A DNA stretch of 64,000 nt from Sphingobacterium sp. GVS05A (GCF_019969845.1 NZ_JAHXYR010000003.1:496001-560000); one strand, 5' to 3'. Shown: positions 17,698 through 27,064, counted from the first letter of the stretch. Notes: generated by a model not told the origin, from the letters alone. A program made the numbers and translations.

Positions 17698-18165
17698 TTA
17701 TTCTAAAAAATCATTTAACTCTTTTGAGTTCAGGTATTTTTGTTGTATATTTTTTAAGCGGAATTCGTTGTCAAATCGAAGAATACTCGGGAAAATCATC
17801 CGTTTTCCACTTAATAGCTGTAAGGCCAGCGCATGATACTGTCCAGTTCTTTTTTTGCCGGATTTTGCTTTCCAGATGCTCTGATCAAAGGTAATTTTCT
17901 GCACAGATTCTGCATCCAGTTGGGCCGCGTAGTAACTTTTATTGATTACTGCAACAAGATCCGGCTTTGTAAATATTTCCCGTTCCATTTTTCGGCAATA
18001 GCTGCACCAATCGGTATGGATAAAAATTAGGGTCTCCCGTGGTGCTACAGCCAGCAGGGAGTCGAGCTGTTCAAAGCTGACCCAATTTATCCGCTCTTGC
18101 CCAAAATGGAAGAGCGGATAAAGTAAGCTGATCATCAGGATGCTTATTTTCCTAAAATATTTCAT
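17698..18165 (-). CDS. Secreted thioredoxin-fold protein
   Basis: A 155-residue protein with an N-terminal signal or anchor (about 1-22) and a thioredoxin fold carrying the redox motif TDWCSYCRKME (Cys54, Cys57). The extracytoplasmic location suggests disulfide reduction or isomerisation in the periplasm. It follows the TonB-dependent receptor gene by 44 bp on the same strand, so it probably serves that system. The receptor has a CQNC pair in its plug, a plausible partner, but this is inference. Confidence 0.8.
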   Translation of the reverse strand: MKYFRKISILMISLLYPLFHFGQERINWVSFEQLDSLLAVAPRETLIFIHTDWCSYCRKMEREIFTKPDLVAVINKSYYAAQLDAESVQKITFDQSIWKAKSGKKRTGQYHALALQLLSGKRMIFPSILRFDNEFRLKNIQQKYLNSKELNDFLE

Positions 18166-18209
18166 TGTTCTCCTTTTGTTTATGGGAAATTTATCCCAGT
18201 ACGCATGTC

Positions 18210-20546
18210 CTAATGAAAATGTCCTACCCGAAGACCGAAGGTATATGTTCGTGGACGTGTAGGACCATAGATATAGTCCGAATCCCGTAATGCACCTTTG
18301 TCAAAATCCTTTTGAAAGGCGTTGAACATATTCTGTACGCCACCAAAAAATTCGATACTAAAATCCTTGTGCACAGGTACTGTATAGCCCAGACGAAGAT
18401 TCAATTCAACAAAATCACGTGCGTTTTTGAGCGTCATGATATCTTGCTGGATATGTGGTACAATCATTTTGCCTGTATATACTCCTGTCAGGTCGACAGC
18501 GAACCGCTTCGTCGCTTTCAGATTTGTATTCATATAGCCATAAACATTAGGAGTACGCACATATTGCTTTGTCCAGATATCGTGCGAATCGTCTTTACCT
18601 TCGTAGATCAGCTGGTCTTTTTTATAACGCGAGCGTTGGATTGTTCCGCCAGCTTGAAACGATAACCACGATGACGGAGCAATATTGATTTCAATGTTGG
18701 AACCATATACACGAGCACCTTCGCCATTTTGCATCTCCTGAATGATCAAACCATCCTTCTGTGATGCCATTATATTGACAAACTGATTATTGAGGTCGGT
18801 GTAGAAGCCTTCAACTAGAAAACTCGTTTGTACATTTCCAAAATTCTTATTGTAACTAAACGATCCAGTATAGGCATTGGAATATTCTGTTTTCAAGTTT
18901 TCACCGATCAGGACAAATACCTGGTTGCCACCAATGGAAGTCACGTGCATGTCTTCATTAAATGCCTGTGGCGCCCTGAAGCCACGTGCGTAACCACCTC
19001 TAAACTGTAGATCTTTTGTCAGATCATATAGGATCGTTAACCGTGGGCTGAATGTTCCGAAACGTTGATCCGAACTACGGTTTATCCCAGCCAAGCTGTA
19101 TTTGCCATCGACATAGGTATAATCGTATCGGGCACCGATCAGAGTTTTAAATGTCTCAAAGGGCTTCCATTCGTATTGAGCATAGGTTCCCAATCCTTTA
19201 TTCTGCTGATCAATTGTCCGCTTATAGCCGGGGATTTCATCCTGTGTGTCATTGTAGGAGAACTCCACCCCTGCAGTAAACACATCTTTTTCAAAATTGT
19301 AGGTATACTGACTTCCCACAACCAGTGCAATATCGTTTGTCTTTCCATACGAATTGGATGCTAGCGTACTGTCTGCTAGTGTTGTCCCGCCACCAAGTCC
19401 GCCATAATAACTATCACGAACGGTTTTCTGGACGGAACCATAAGCCGAAATCTTGTGTTTAAAGTCTTCGGAATAACGGTCATAAGTAATTCCACCAACG
19501 ATAGAACTGGTTTGCAACTGTTCGGTAATCTGGGTCAGATGCGGGGCCTTATCGAGTTGGTCTCCGCCACGACGAAATTCATTGACTGTGCTAAAATCTA
19601 CCGTAATTTTATCGAGGTCGCTTGGTTTGTAAAATAATTTGGTACCAAAGGTGGTGTTTCGAAGCTTGGTGATCTCCGAAAACCCATCCCCATTGGCATC
19701 ATAGGATTCTCTATTGCGGTGCATACCATAAAATGTTGCACCGGTATTTAGGTCCTCAGCAACAAGGGATGTATTGAAGTCTACGGTATTATCCCAGCTT
19801 TTGCCACCAATCAGTGAATTGGTGGACTTTACCTGCCAATCACTTTCGACGGGATCTTTTGTAATGATATTGATGGTTCCGGCAATGGCATTGGCTCCAA
19901 ATAGTGCTGAGCCGCCACTGCGCACGACCTCGATCCTGTCGATCATACTGGTGGGGATCTGATCCAATCCATAGACACTGTTTAACGCCGAAAATACAGC
20001 TCTGCTGTTAATCAATATCTGTGAATATGGGCCTTCCAGACCATTGAGCCTAACTTGTGAAAAGCCACAGTTTTGACAATTGTTTTCCACACGGACGCCG
20101 GGCTGGTAATTCAGTGTCTCAGACATCGCTACAGACTGTGTAGCATTAAATAGTTTGGGGCCGATGACATTGACTACAACAGGTGCATCCTTGCGTTTTA
20201 CACCATAACGGGTTGCGGAGACCACCACCTCATCGAGATTAAGGTTGTCTTCTTCGAGCTGGATCTGTAATGGTGATTTTAAGGTATCCAAAGCGATTAC
20301 CTTCGTCAGCGAACGATAGCCCACGGCGGAGATGTTTAACGTTACTTTTGGGGTAACGATGGTGTTGAATTTAAAGTGTCCATCAGCATCCGATGTGGTG
20401 GCTGATTTGCTGTTTTTTATAGTCAATGTCCCCGAAGCAATGGCTTCCCGGTTTTTATTGAATAAATATCCCTCCAATGGTGACTGTGCATATATTGAGG
20501 ATGTTCCGGCCAATAGTGTAGCCAGTAACGTGTATTGCTTTAGCAT
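18210..20546 (-). CDS. TonB-dependent receptor with a CxxC plug
   Basis: About 778 residues from the ATG at 20546, which gives a proper signal peptide (MLKQYTLLATLLAG...); an in-frame GTG at 20588 would put unlikely residues before it. Order: signal peptide, carboxypeptidase-regulatory-like domain (about 25-100), TonB-box-like LDEVVVSATRYG, plug (about 120-230, with CQNCG, LNGLEGPYSQILINSR and ALFGANAIAGTINIIT), and a 22-strand-type barrel ending in YTFGLRVGHFH. It imports a bulky substrate, perhaps a metal complex, haem or peptide. Two small genes precede it and a thioredoxin-like gene follows. The substrate cannot be named. Confidence 0.9.
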   Translation of the reverse strand: MLKQYTLLATLLAGTSSIYAQSPLEGYLFNKNREAIASGTLTIKNSKSATTSDADGHFKFNTIVTPKVTLNISAVGYRSLTKVIALDTLKSPLQIQLEEDNLNLDEVVVSATRYGVKRKDAPVVVNVIGPKLFNATQSVAMSETLNYQPGVRVENNCQNCGFSQVRLNGLEGPYSQILINSRAVFSALNSVYGLDQIPTSMIDRIEVVRSGGSALFGANAIAGTINIITKDPVESDWQVKSTNSLIGGKSWDNTVDFNTSLVAEDLNTGATFYGMHRNRESYDANGDGFSEITKLRNTTFGTKLFYKPSDLDKITVDFSTVNEFRRGGDQLDKAPHLTQITEQLQTSSIVGGITYDRYSEDFKHKISAYGSVQKTVRDSYYGGLGGGTTLADSTLASNSYGKTNDIALVVGSQYTYNFEKDVFTAGVEFSYNDTQDEIPGYKRTIDQQNKGLGTYAQYEWKPFETFKTLIGARYDYTYVDGKYSLAGINRSSDQRFGTFSPRLTILYDLTKDLQFRGGYARGFRAPQAFNEDMHVTSIGGNQVFVLIGENLKTEYSNAYTGSFSYNKNFGNVQTSFLVEGFYTDLNNQFVNIMASQKDGLIIQEMQNGEGARVYGSNIEINIAPSSWLSFQAGGTIQRSRYKKDQLIYEGKDDSHDIWTKQYVRTPNVYGYMNTNLKATKRFAVDLTGVYTGKMIVPHIQQDIMTLKNARDFVELNLRLGYTVPVHKDFSIEFFGGVQNMFNAFQKDFDKGALRDSDYIYGPTRPRTYTFGLRVGHFH

Positions 20547-20552
20547 TTTTAT

Positions 20553-20606
20553 CGTATTGAGTATTTCGTATTGAGATCTTGGCTGCACAAGCTTATAGCT
20601 CCCATA
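20553..20606. repeat. Degenerate intergenic repeat, copy near 20.6 kb
   Basis: It contains GTATTGAG twice, then ATCTTGGCTGCACAAGCTTATAGCT-like sequence that resembles the repeats at 27065-27112 and 51610-51650. It lies between the small gene at 20593 and the receptor start. Confidence 0.4.
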
Positions 20607-20877
20607 GGGTATACTTTTTTGCCTTAGGTTTGATACTCGTCTTTCGTATCTCGTCCATTGGGTTTATTGTATAGCTAGGGCATACCTTCGTCTTGAAACG
20701 TGCTAAGATGCTATGATATAAGTATATGAGCGGAATTCGTCCACTTTCTTTTTTAAAATGAAGACATCGATTTTTGTACTTATGGTCTATTGAAACCAAA
20801 GCCTTTAACTCTGTTCCGGCGAGCCTGAAAATAAATACAACGACAAGTGCTAAAAGCGTTGTCTTAACCTGTTTCAC
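20593..20877 (-). CDS. Possible small secreted protein of unknown function
   Basis: A 94-residue frame starting with a plausible signal sequence (MKQVKTTLLALVVVFIF). The rest is basic, with no family resemblance, and its last codons overlap a degenerate repeat, so the C-terminus may not be native. It lies 30 bp after the other small gene and 46 bp before the TonB receptor start, all on one strand. It could be real, a remnant, or a chance frame. Confidence 0.35.
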   Translation of the reverse strand: MKQVKTTLLALVVVFIFRLAGTELKALVSIDHKYKNRCLHFKKESGRIPLIYLYHSILARFKTKVCPSYTINPMDEIRKTSIKPKAKKYTLWEL

Positions 20878-20907
20878 TGGATGTACGTCAGAATAAAATG
20901 AATTGTG

Positions 20908-21270
20908 TTATGCTAAGCAAGGGGGCCCCCGGAGGTAATAAGGACTGCTTGTGGTGTTGGTAACTTCTGGGCAGATCGAACAATAATCCGTTAGCTGAAT
21001 TTCCTTTGGTACTGGAAGTTCGAGAATAATGAAATCGGTCTGTACGTAATTGTTTTGATAAATGACATTCAGATAATCGATCTGATCGTCGGTCTCTTGA
21101 GGTTTTTCTTTCTTTGTAAAATCATAAGGGTGCGTGTGCATCACGATTTCCCCATTTGATTTTACCTCTTTGTGCATAAAAATAACACCCGAAAGAATAA
21201 TCAGCGACATCAAAGCCAATTGGAATGATGCGATAAGCTGACGCAGATTTCTTGTTATTTTCGATTGCAT
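20908..21270 (-). CDS. Small membrane-anchored protein ahead of a TonB-dependent receptor
   Basis: A 120-residue protein with one N-terminal hydrophobic segment (about 13-32) and a periplasmic part with a His-containing HTHPYDF motif and a C-terminal Cys-x-x-Cys (CSIC, about 98-101) before a YYLRGPPCLA end. I do not recognise a named family. Gene order (this gene, a possible 94-residue gene, TonB receptor, thioredoxin-like protein) suggests a function tied to the receptor. His and Cys residues would suit metal or haem binding, but that is a guess. The start codon directly follows an inverted repeat. Confidence 0.55.
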   Translation of the reverse strand: MQSKITRNLRQLIASFQLALMSLIILSGVIFMHKEVKSNGEIVMHTHPYDFTKKEKPQETDDQIDYLNVIYQNNYVQTDFIILELPVPKEIQLTDYCSICPEVTNTTSSPYYLRGPPCLA

Positions 21271-21274
21271 AAAA

Positions 21275-21300
21275 AAGCGCTACTTGTTAGAGTAACGCTT
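21275..21300. promoter_or_regulatory. Dyad at the start of the TonB-receptor operon
   Basis: AAGCGCTAC (21275-21283) and GTAACGCTT (21292-21300) pair at eight of nine positions across 8 nt. It lies just before the start codon at 21270, downstream of a TATTTTTG -7 match (21308-21301, minus strand). It may be an operator of the receptor operon or a terminator of panC-panD, since six T residues follow on the minus strand. Confidence 0.45.
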
Positions 21301-21379
21301 CAAAAATACGATTTTTATTTAGCAGTATATAAGTATTCCTGATAAAATTATTATTAAGTATTGCGCATGTGGCTCAATA

Positions 21380-21730
21380 CTATCTGATCAAATGATTGTT
21401 GTCATCCGGGAATACTAAAGACGGTTTAAACTGCTTCGCTTCCTCAAAATCCATTGTAGCATATGAAATAATAATAACAATATCGCCAACCTGCACTAGA
21501 CGAGCCGCAGCTCCGTTTAGACAGATCGTGCCCGATCCGCGTTGTCCTGGAATGACATAGGTTTCCAGACGGGCCCCATTGTTATTATTTACGATTTGAA
21601 CTTTCTCGTTAGCGATGATATTTGCAGCGTCCATCAAATCTTCATCTATCGTGATACTACCCACGTAATTCAATTCCGCCTGTGTGACTTTCACGCGGTG
21701 AATCTTGGATTTCATTACTTCTATTACCAT
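21380..21730 (-). CDS. panD: Aspartate 1-decarboxylase precursor
   Basis: A 116-residue proenzyme that makes beta-alanine for pantothenate. The self-cleavage site Gly24-Ser25 (in YVGSIT) is at the same position as in E. coli PanD, which supports the chosen start. Cleavage gives the pyruvoyl group on Ser25. Other family marks are [13 protein letters not shown] at the front and [19 protein letters not shown] near the end. It lies 24 bp after panC on the same strand, so the two pantothenate steps are co-expressed. Confidence 0.95.
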   Translation of the reverse strand: MVIEVMKSKIHRVKVTQAELNYVGSITIDEDLMDAANIIANEKVQIVNNNNGARLETYVIPGQRGSGTICLNGAAARLVQVGDIVIIISYATMDFEEAKQFKPSLVFPDDNNHLIR

Positions 21731-21754
21731 GGCGCAAAGGTAGAGTTTTTTTTA

Positions 21755-22603
21755 TTAAGCTAATATCATATTATCAATAAGACGGACACCTTCTACCCAT
21801 GCTGTGACAAGCGCAACATGTTGCTTGCTTGGATCAATCTGTTGGACTTCTTGTAAGGAGCTGCTTTCGCAGATTGAAAAATATTCGACGGTTACTCCTG
21901 CAGTATCTGTCAAAATCGCTAAAGCATTATTCTTAATTTCTTGTAATCTGGCATTGTCCGAAATATGATCTTTCACATATTGTAATGAACGGGAAAGTGC
22001 CAGGGCTTTTGTTTTTCCATCTTCGCTCAAGCGCATATTCCTTGAACTTAGCGCTAAGCCATGTTGATCCCTGATGATGGGACAGATTGCCAATTGGATT
22101 GGAAGATCTTTGATCTCGATCATGCGTTTGATGACCATCACTTGCTGAAAGTCTTTCTGTCCAAAACAGGCGATATCGGGTTGTACTAAGATGAACAATT
22201 TATAGACCACCTGTGTTACACCCTGAAAATGACCCGGACGTTTTTCACCTTCCCAGATTTGATCCAATTCACCAAGATCAATATGCCAATTTTCATCTTT
22301 GTCGGGATACATTTCTTCTACACTTGGCATAAATAAAATGTCACAATCGATGGATTCCAATAGCTTGATGTCATTTTCAATTGGACGCGGATATTTTTCT
22401 AGGTCTTTGGGGTCATTAAACTGTGTAGGGTTAACAAAAATGCTACAAACACGAATATCACTAATGGGTTTCGCATAATCTAATAACGATAAATGTCCTT
22501 CATGAAGTGCTCCCATGGTGGGGATCAAGGCTATCTTTTTACCTGCCGAGCGTGCTTTTTGGAGATGTGCTTGGAGGGATGCTTTCGTTTTGAAAATTTC
22601 CAC
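21755..22603 (-). CDS. panC: Pantothenate synthetase
   Basis: A 282-residue enzyme that joins pantoate and beta-alanine with ATP. The nucleotidyl-transferase signature is clear: IPTMGALHEGHLSLL (about 27-41, HxGH), FVNPTQFNDPKDLEKYPR, RPGHFQGVTQVVYKLF, GQKDFQQ and SSRNMRLS. Length matches the family. It starts the panC-panD operon and is divergent from the glycogen-synthase-like gene. Confidence 0.95.
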   Translation of the reverse strand: MEIFKTKASLQAHLQKARSAGKKIALIPTMGALHEGHLSLLDYAKPISDIRVCSIFVNPTQFNDPKDLEKYPRPIENDIKLLESIDCDILFMPSVEEMYPDKDENWHIDLGELDQIWEGEKRPGHFQGVTQVVYKLFILVQPDIACFGQKDFQQVMVIKRMIEIKDLPIQLAICPIIRDQHGLALSSRNMRLSEDGKTKALALSRSLQYVKDHISDNARLQEIKNNALAILTDTAGVTVEYFSICESSSLQEVQQIDPSKQHVALVTAWVEGVRLIDNMILA

Positions 22604-22674
22604 TTTGCTGAATAGTTTTTTGTTCGCAAAGTTGCATATTATTTTGGGAATATAAAACGATGATTGATAGTAAA

Positions 22675-22705
22675 TTGCATGGTAAGTATTTTTTTTGTAC
22701 CTTTG
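22675..22705 (+). promoter_or_regulatory. Predicted promoter of the GT5 gene
   Basis: TTG at 22675-22677 and TACCTTTG at 22698-22705, 20 bp apart, match the Bacteroidota consensus. Transcription would start near 22712, about 40 nt before the ATG. Confidence 0.65.
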
Positions 22706-22751
22706 TAGACCGATTTTACTGTTCGAAAATAATAAATAAAAATAACTGGAG

Positions 22752-23570
22752 ATGGCAAAAACGAAGATATTGTTTATTACTCACGAGATGTCGCCTTTCC
22801 TCGAATTAACCAAAATTTCTGAAATTACACGTCAACTGCCTCAAGCGATGCAAGAGAAGGGTTTTGAAATCCGTATCTTGATGCCTCGTTTTGGGAATAT
22901 CAATGAGCGTAGAAATAGATTGCATGAGGTGATTCGTCTTTCAGGCTTGAACATTGTTGTGGATAATAATGATAATCCGCTAATTATTAAAGTAGCTTCA
23001 CTGCCTGCAGCTCGGATGCAGGTGTATTTCTTGGATAACGAGGACTACTTTCAGCGTAAAAAAGTTTTTAGTGATGAGCATGGCGAATTCTTTGCAGACA
23101 ATAATGAGCGTTCGGTGTTCTTCTGTAAAGGAGCGTTGGAAACTGTTAAGAAATTAGGCTGGTCGCCCGATGTAGTACACTGTCATGGCTGGTTCTCTGC
23201 TTTGGTACCTGCTTACGTGAAAACAACGTATAAAGATGATCCTACATTTAAGGATGCAAAAGTGATGTATTCTTTGTTTAACGAAGAATTTAAAGGCACA
23301 TTGGGTTCAAAGTATGCTGAAATGGCACCAGAGGGTGCTTTTAAAGCTGCAGATGCACAAGTGTACGGCGATGGTAGTTATGAAGCAATCTATAAAGGTG
23401 CATTGCACTTTACGGATATGGTTGTCGTAGCTGATGAAAATGTCAATACTGAGATTGTTGATTTCGCGAGATCCAAAGATATTCAGGTTTTTGAGCCTAA
23501 CGGTGATCAGGACTATGATGCTTTCGGAGAGGTGTATGATCAGTTCGCGCCTGAAGAAGTGGAAGCATAG
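22752..23570 (+). CDS. Glycogen/starch-synthase-like protein, catalytic N-domain only (GT5)
   Basis: A 272-residue protein matching the N-terminal Rossmann domain of glycogen synthase: ILFITHEMSPFLELTKISEITRQLP at the front, then PDVVHCHGWFSALVPAYVK (about 140-158) with the sugar-nucleotide-region His. The second GT-B domain is absent. Single-domain proteins of this kind occur across Bacteroidota beside panC, so this is probably the normal form and not a truncation. Whether it transfers glucose is unclear. A hairpin terminator follows 47 bp later. Confidence 0.8.
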   Translation: MAKTKILFITHEMSPFLELTKISEITRQLPQAMQEKGFEIRILMPRFGNINERRNRLHEVIRLSGLNIVVDNNDNPLIIKVASLPAARMQVYFLDNEDYFQRKKVFSDEHGEFFADNNERSVFFCKGALETVKKLGWSPDVVHCHGWFSALVPAYVKTTYKDDPTFKDAKVMYSLFNEEFKGTLGSKYAEMAPEGAFKAADAQVYGDGSYEAIYKGALHFTDMVVVADENVNTEIVDFARSKDIQVFEPNGDQDYDAFGEVYDQFAPEEVEA

Positions 23571-24021
23571 ACCCTTTTCTTGAGGCTCTGCGTAAAACAA
23601 ACAGACAATAAATTATTAAAAAGGGCTATTTCCGATGAAATAGCCCTTTTGTTTTTTCTGCATAGCCTGTTTTTATTGATTCGTATTTTTTTTTATTGGG
23701 TTATCAATGAGTTTGTTACGATTAGTTTGTTGGCTAAAAAGAATCTTCAGTCGATTTTCATGGTCGTTGGTGATTTTAATACATTTCTTAACACTTCGTA
23801 TTCTTACAGGAGCACGGTACTAGATGCTAAACTCCGTTTCTAAATATCGGCACTAAAATGGTATCTTCGTAGCAACGAAACGTCATAAGCGTAGACAGGC
23901 CCTTGAGGCAAATAACCAGCTTATGATGGAAAGTATGCTAGTATGCTATTACAGGATAAATGGCGTAGAACGAGTTTATTTATTACGTTGAAAAACGTAT
24001 TCTCATAATATAATTATAATA
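23571..24021. other. 450-bp gap without a convincing gene
   Basis: It contains the terminator at 23618-23650. After that come T-rich sequence and frames without start signals or protein-like composition. Nothing else is recognised. Confidence 0.5.
23618..23650 (+). terminator. Terminator of the GT5 gene
   Basis: AAAAGGGCTATTTC and GAAATAGCCCTTTT form a perfect 14-bp stem with a 4-nt loop, followed by G and six T residues. Confidence 0.85.
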
Positions 24022-24501
24022 ATGAAGATTAAGGTTGGATTTGGGTTTGATGTTCATCAGATAAAAGAAGGACACCCATTTATTGTTGGTGGTGTGCAGT
24101 TGGAACATCATGCTGGAGCTTTTGGTCATTCAGATGCCGATGTCTTGGTGCATGCTATCTGTGATGCCATTTTGGGCGCAGCAAACTTAGAGGATATCGG
24201 GTACCATTTTCCCAATACAGATATGCGTTGGAAAGGGATTAGTAGCTTGCTGTTGTTGAAAGAGTGTATGGGTTTGATTCAGGCCAAAGGATATCAACTC
24301 GGTAATATTGATGCCATGCTTTGCCTTGAAGCACCCAAGATCAAACCTTATATTCCTCAAATGAAGATCAAATTAGCTGAAGTGACCGGTCTAGATATAG
24401 ATGATATTTCCATTAAGGCAACGACCAACGAGACAATGGGTTTCATTGGCCGGCAAGAGGGGGTTGTCGCCTACGCTGTCTGTTTAATTGAACGGGTTTA
24501 A
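24022..24501 (+). CDS. ispF: 2-C-methyl-D-erythritol 2,4-cyclodiphosphate synthase
   Basis: A 159-residue enzyme of the MEP isoprenoid pathway that cyclises CDP-ME 2-phosphate to MEcPP with release of CMP. The metal ligands Asp10, His12 (GFDVHQ) and His44 (VLVHAICDA) are in place. SDADVLVHA, DIGYHFPNTD and TTNETMGFIGR are family signatures. The length is typical. It stands alone, with gaps on both sides. Confidence 0.96.
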   Translation: MKIKVGFGFDVHQIKEGHPFIVGGVQLEHHAGAFGHSDADVLVHAICDAILGAANLEDIGYHFPNTDMRWKGISSLLLLKECMGLIQAKGYQLGNIDAMLCLEAPKIKPYIPQMKIKLAEVTGLDIDDISIKATTNETMGFIGRQEGVVAYAVCLIERV

Positions 24502-24645
24502 TGTCGGATAGGCAAACATTTTCATGGTTTAATGCACACATTTGAATGAATTAGTAATACCTTTGCCATGAAGCATTCTTTGGCACACTATCTGATAGAG
24601 TGGACATTAAAATCATATTGAGGTCTATGTAAGAGGGAATAGCGA

Positions 24646-24717
24646 AATATCCAATTAAAAAAGGTACATACGGATCAAAAGATTGGATATTCCATGTAGC
24701 CTTTAAAAACAAAAGGC
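24646..24717. repeat. Two hairpins upstream of the penicillin-binding protein gene
   Basis: A perfect 10-bp inverted repeat, AATATCCAAT (24646-24655) with ATTGGATATT (24682-24691), is followed by GCCTTT/AAAGGC (24699-24704 with 24712-24717). They lie in the 286-bp gap before the PBP gene and may structure its leader RNA. Neither is followed by a T-run. Confidence 0.35.
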
Positions 24718-24787
24718 AGCACATTCATAAATGCCAATGAAAACAAGCATAGATGAATAATATTTGCACATGAAATTTAGTAAATAG

Positions 24788-27058
24788 ATGAAACGAGTAT
24801 CAAAAAAAAATCAACTTACTGAAGGCGATATTAAACGATATACGTTCAATTTTTGGAAGATCATCATTGGCATTGTAGCCCTTGGATTCCTATTTATATT
24901 GAGTATACGTTTTGGGTTATTCGGAAAATTACCTTCGTTTAGCGATTTGGAAAATCCAAAAAGCAATTTAGCTTCTGAAGTCATTACGGATGATCATAAA
25001 GTATTAGGGACTTATTATGTACAGAATCGGTCGAATGTTAAATACAGTGAATTATCGCCGTATCTGGTTAAAGCGCTCGTATCTACAGAAGATAAGCGGT
25101 TTTATGACCATTCAGGAATAGATTATTCTCGTACGTTTACGGTTATCTTCCATACGCTGACGGGCAATAAGCAAGGGGGAAGTACGATAACTCAACAGTT
25201 GGCGCTTAATCTTTTTTCTGATGGCCGTCAGAAAAACTTTCTAAAACGTATCATTCAGAAATTTCAAGAGTGGGTGACAGCTGTTCGCCTGGAAAGAAAT
25301 TATACGAAGGACGAAATCATTACGATGTATTTTAATACAGTGGATTTTGGGGCATACAATACGTTTGGGATAAAATCTGCTGCGCGGACCTATTTCAATA
25401 CGACGCCAGATAAGCTGACTGCTGAACAGGCTGCACTCTTGGTCGGGATGCTGAAAGGTCCAGGTGCCTATTCGCCGGTGAGATTTCCTGAGAAATCAAA
25501 AATACGTCGTAATACGGTATTAAATAATATGGTTGCCGCCAATTTTATTTCGGCAGAAGAAGCATCTAATGCGAAGGAGAAACCACTCGGACTAGAACTC
25601 AAGATCGCAAATTATGGTGAGGGATTAGGCCCTTATTTCAGGGCGGTATTAAAAGACCAGATTAAGAAAGAATTTGCTAATCTTAAGATTGTCAGAGCTG
25701 ATGGTACACCTTATGACTTAGATCGTGATGGATTAAAGATTTATACGACCATCAATATGTCCATGCAGCAGTATGCTGAGGATGCCCAAAAGGAATGGAT
25801 GAAGCAGCTACAATCGAAATTTTCGGCGCAGTGGAAAAATAGGGATCCGTTCAAAGGTGATAAAGCGAAGTTGTTGATCAGTGGAATGAAACGTTCTGAT
25901 CGTTACCGCATTTTACGCGAGGAGGGATTGAACGATGATGAGATCAAAAAAGCCTTTAATGTGAAGGTTCCGATGAATATCTTTACCTGGAAAGGCAGTA
26001 AGGATACGATGATGACCCCAATGGATTCCATTAAGTACAACAAGTTGATGCTACGTAATGCAATGATGTCCATGGAACCAAAAACAGGGCATATTAAAGC
26101 TTGGGTTGGCGGTATTGATTTTGACCATTTCAAATACGATCAGGTTAAAATGGGGACACGACAAGTTGGATCCACAGCTAAGCCGTTTACTTATGCAGTC
26201 GCTATCGATAACGGCTATTCACCTTGTTATAGTATTCCGAATTACCAACAAACATACAATGGTTGGACACCAAGAGGAAATGCACAGGGAGGAAATCCGA
26301 TTACTTTAGCGAAGGCATTAGCTTATTCACAAAATTTTGCAACAGCTTACCTGGTACATGAAGTAGGGGCGGCAGAGGTTGCTGCATTGACTAAACGTAT
26401 GGGTATAACGAGCGACGTGCCAAACTACCCTTCTATTTCCTTAGGGGCCTACGAAGCGTCTGTCTTTGATATGGTTGGTGCTTATTCTGCTTTCGTTAAC
26501 CAAGGAACCTGGATCGAACCAACAGCGATTTTACGTATTGAAGATAAAAACGGGACACCTATCTATGATAAGGCACCGAAGGTAGTGAAAGCCCTGAATA
26601 GCGAATCTGCTTATATTATTGTGGATATGCTGAAAAAAGTGGTGTCTCAGGGTACTGCTCGACGTATTCAATGGAAATATAACCTCACCAATCCGATCGG
26701 TGGTAAAACGGGTACAACCAATGATAACTCCGATGCCTGGTTTATTGGTATTACACCAGAACTTGTCACCGGTGTGTGGACAGGGGCAGAAGACCGAGGG
26801 ATCAGTTTTGACCGAATGGAATATGGGCAGGGGGCTGCTGCAGCTATGCCGGTGTTTGCTTTCTTTATGCAAAAGGTTTACAAAGATTCAAACTTAAAAT
26901 ATACAAAAGGTGATTTCGAACAACCTCAGGGTGGACTGACCCGTGTCATTGACTGTAACCAGTATTGGGGCGGTGGTGGCTCTGATGTCGAAGATGGATC
27001 TACAGACTCAAGTAGCAAGGAGGATCCGAAACTCAAGGATGATCGTTTGGGATTTTAA
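24788..27058 (+). CDS. Class A penicillin-binding protein (PBP1A-like)
   Basis: A 756-residue bifunctional peptidoglycan synthase. One transmembrane segment (about 24-44) precedes the GT51 glycosyltransferase domain, with catalytic Glu101 in EDKRFYDH and the GGSTITQQLALNLF motif at 130-143. The transpeptidase domain has Ser462-x-x-Lys465 (STAKPF), Ser514-Gln-Asn516 and Lys640-Thr-Gly-Thr. The C-terminal tail is rich in Asp, Ser and Lys. It polymerises and cross-links cell-wall glycan at the outer face of the inner membrane. The gene is monocistronic as far as can be seen. Confidence 0.95.
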   Translation: MKRVSKKNQLTEGDIKRYTFNFWKIIIGIVALGFLFILSIRFGLFGKLPSFSDLENPKSNLASEVITDDHKVLGTYYVQNRSNVKYSELSPYLVKALVSTEDKRFYDHSGIDYSRTFTVIFHTLTGNKQGGSTITQQLALNLFSDGRQKNFLKRIIQKFQEWVTAVRLERNYTKDEIITMYFNTVDFGAYNTFGIKSAARTYFNTTPDKLTAEQAALLVGMLKGPGAYSPVRFPEKSKIRRNTVLNNMVAANFISAEEASNAKEKPLGLELKIANYGEGLGPYFRAVLKDQIKKEFANLKIVRADGTPYDLDRDGLKIYTTINMSMQQYAEDAQKEWMKQLQSKFSAQWKNRDPFKGDKAKLLISGMKRSDRYRILREEGLNDDEIKKAFNVKVPMNIFTWKGSKDTMMTPMDSIKYNKLMLRNAMMSMEPKTGHIKAWVGGIDFDHFKYDQVKMGTRQVGSTAKPFTYAVAIDNGYSPCYSIPNYQQTYNGWTPRGNAQGGNPITLAKALAYSQNFATAYLVHEVGAAEVAALTKRMGITSDVPNYPSISLGAYEASVFDMVGAYSAFVNQGTWIEPTAILRIEDKNGTPIYDKAPKVVKALNSESAYIIVDMLKKVVSQGTARRIQWKYNLTNPIGGKTGTTNDNSDAWFIGITPELVTGVWTGAEDRGISFDRMEYGQGAAAAMPVFAFFMQKVYKDSNLKYTKGDFEQPQGGLTRVIDCNQYWGGGGSDVEDGSTDSSSKEDPKLKDDRLGF

Positions 27059-27064
27059 TTTTCG

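Noticed and set aside
18312..18665. 117-codon plus-strand frame inside the TonB receptor gene
   Set aside because: Antisense to the barrel region, no protein-like features.
23580..23843. 87-codon plus-strand frame after the GT5 gene
   Set aside because: It runs through the terminator hairpin and into T-rich DNA, so it is probably not a gene.
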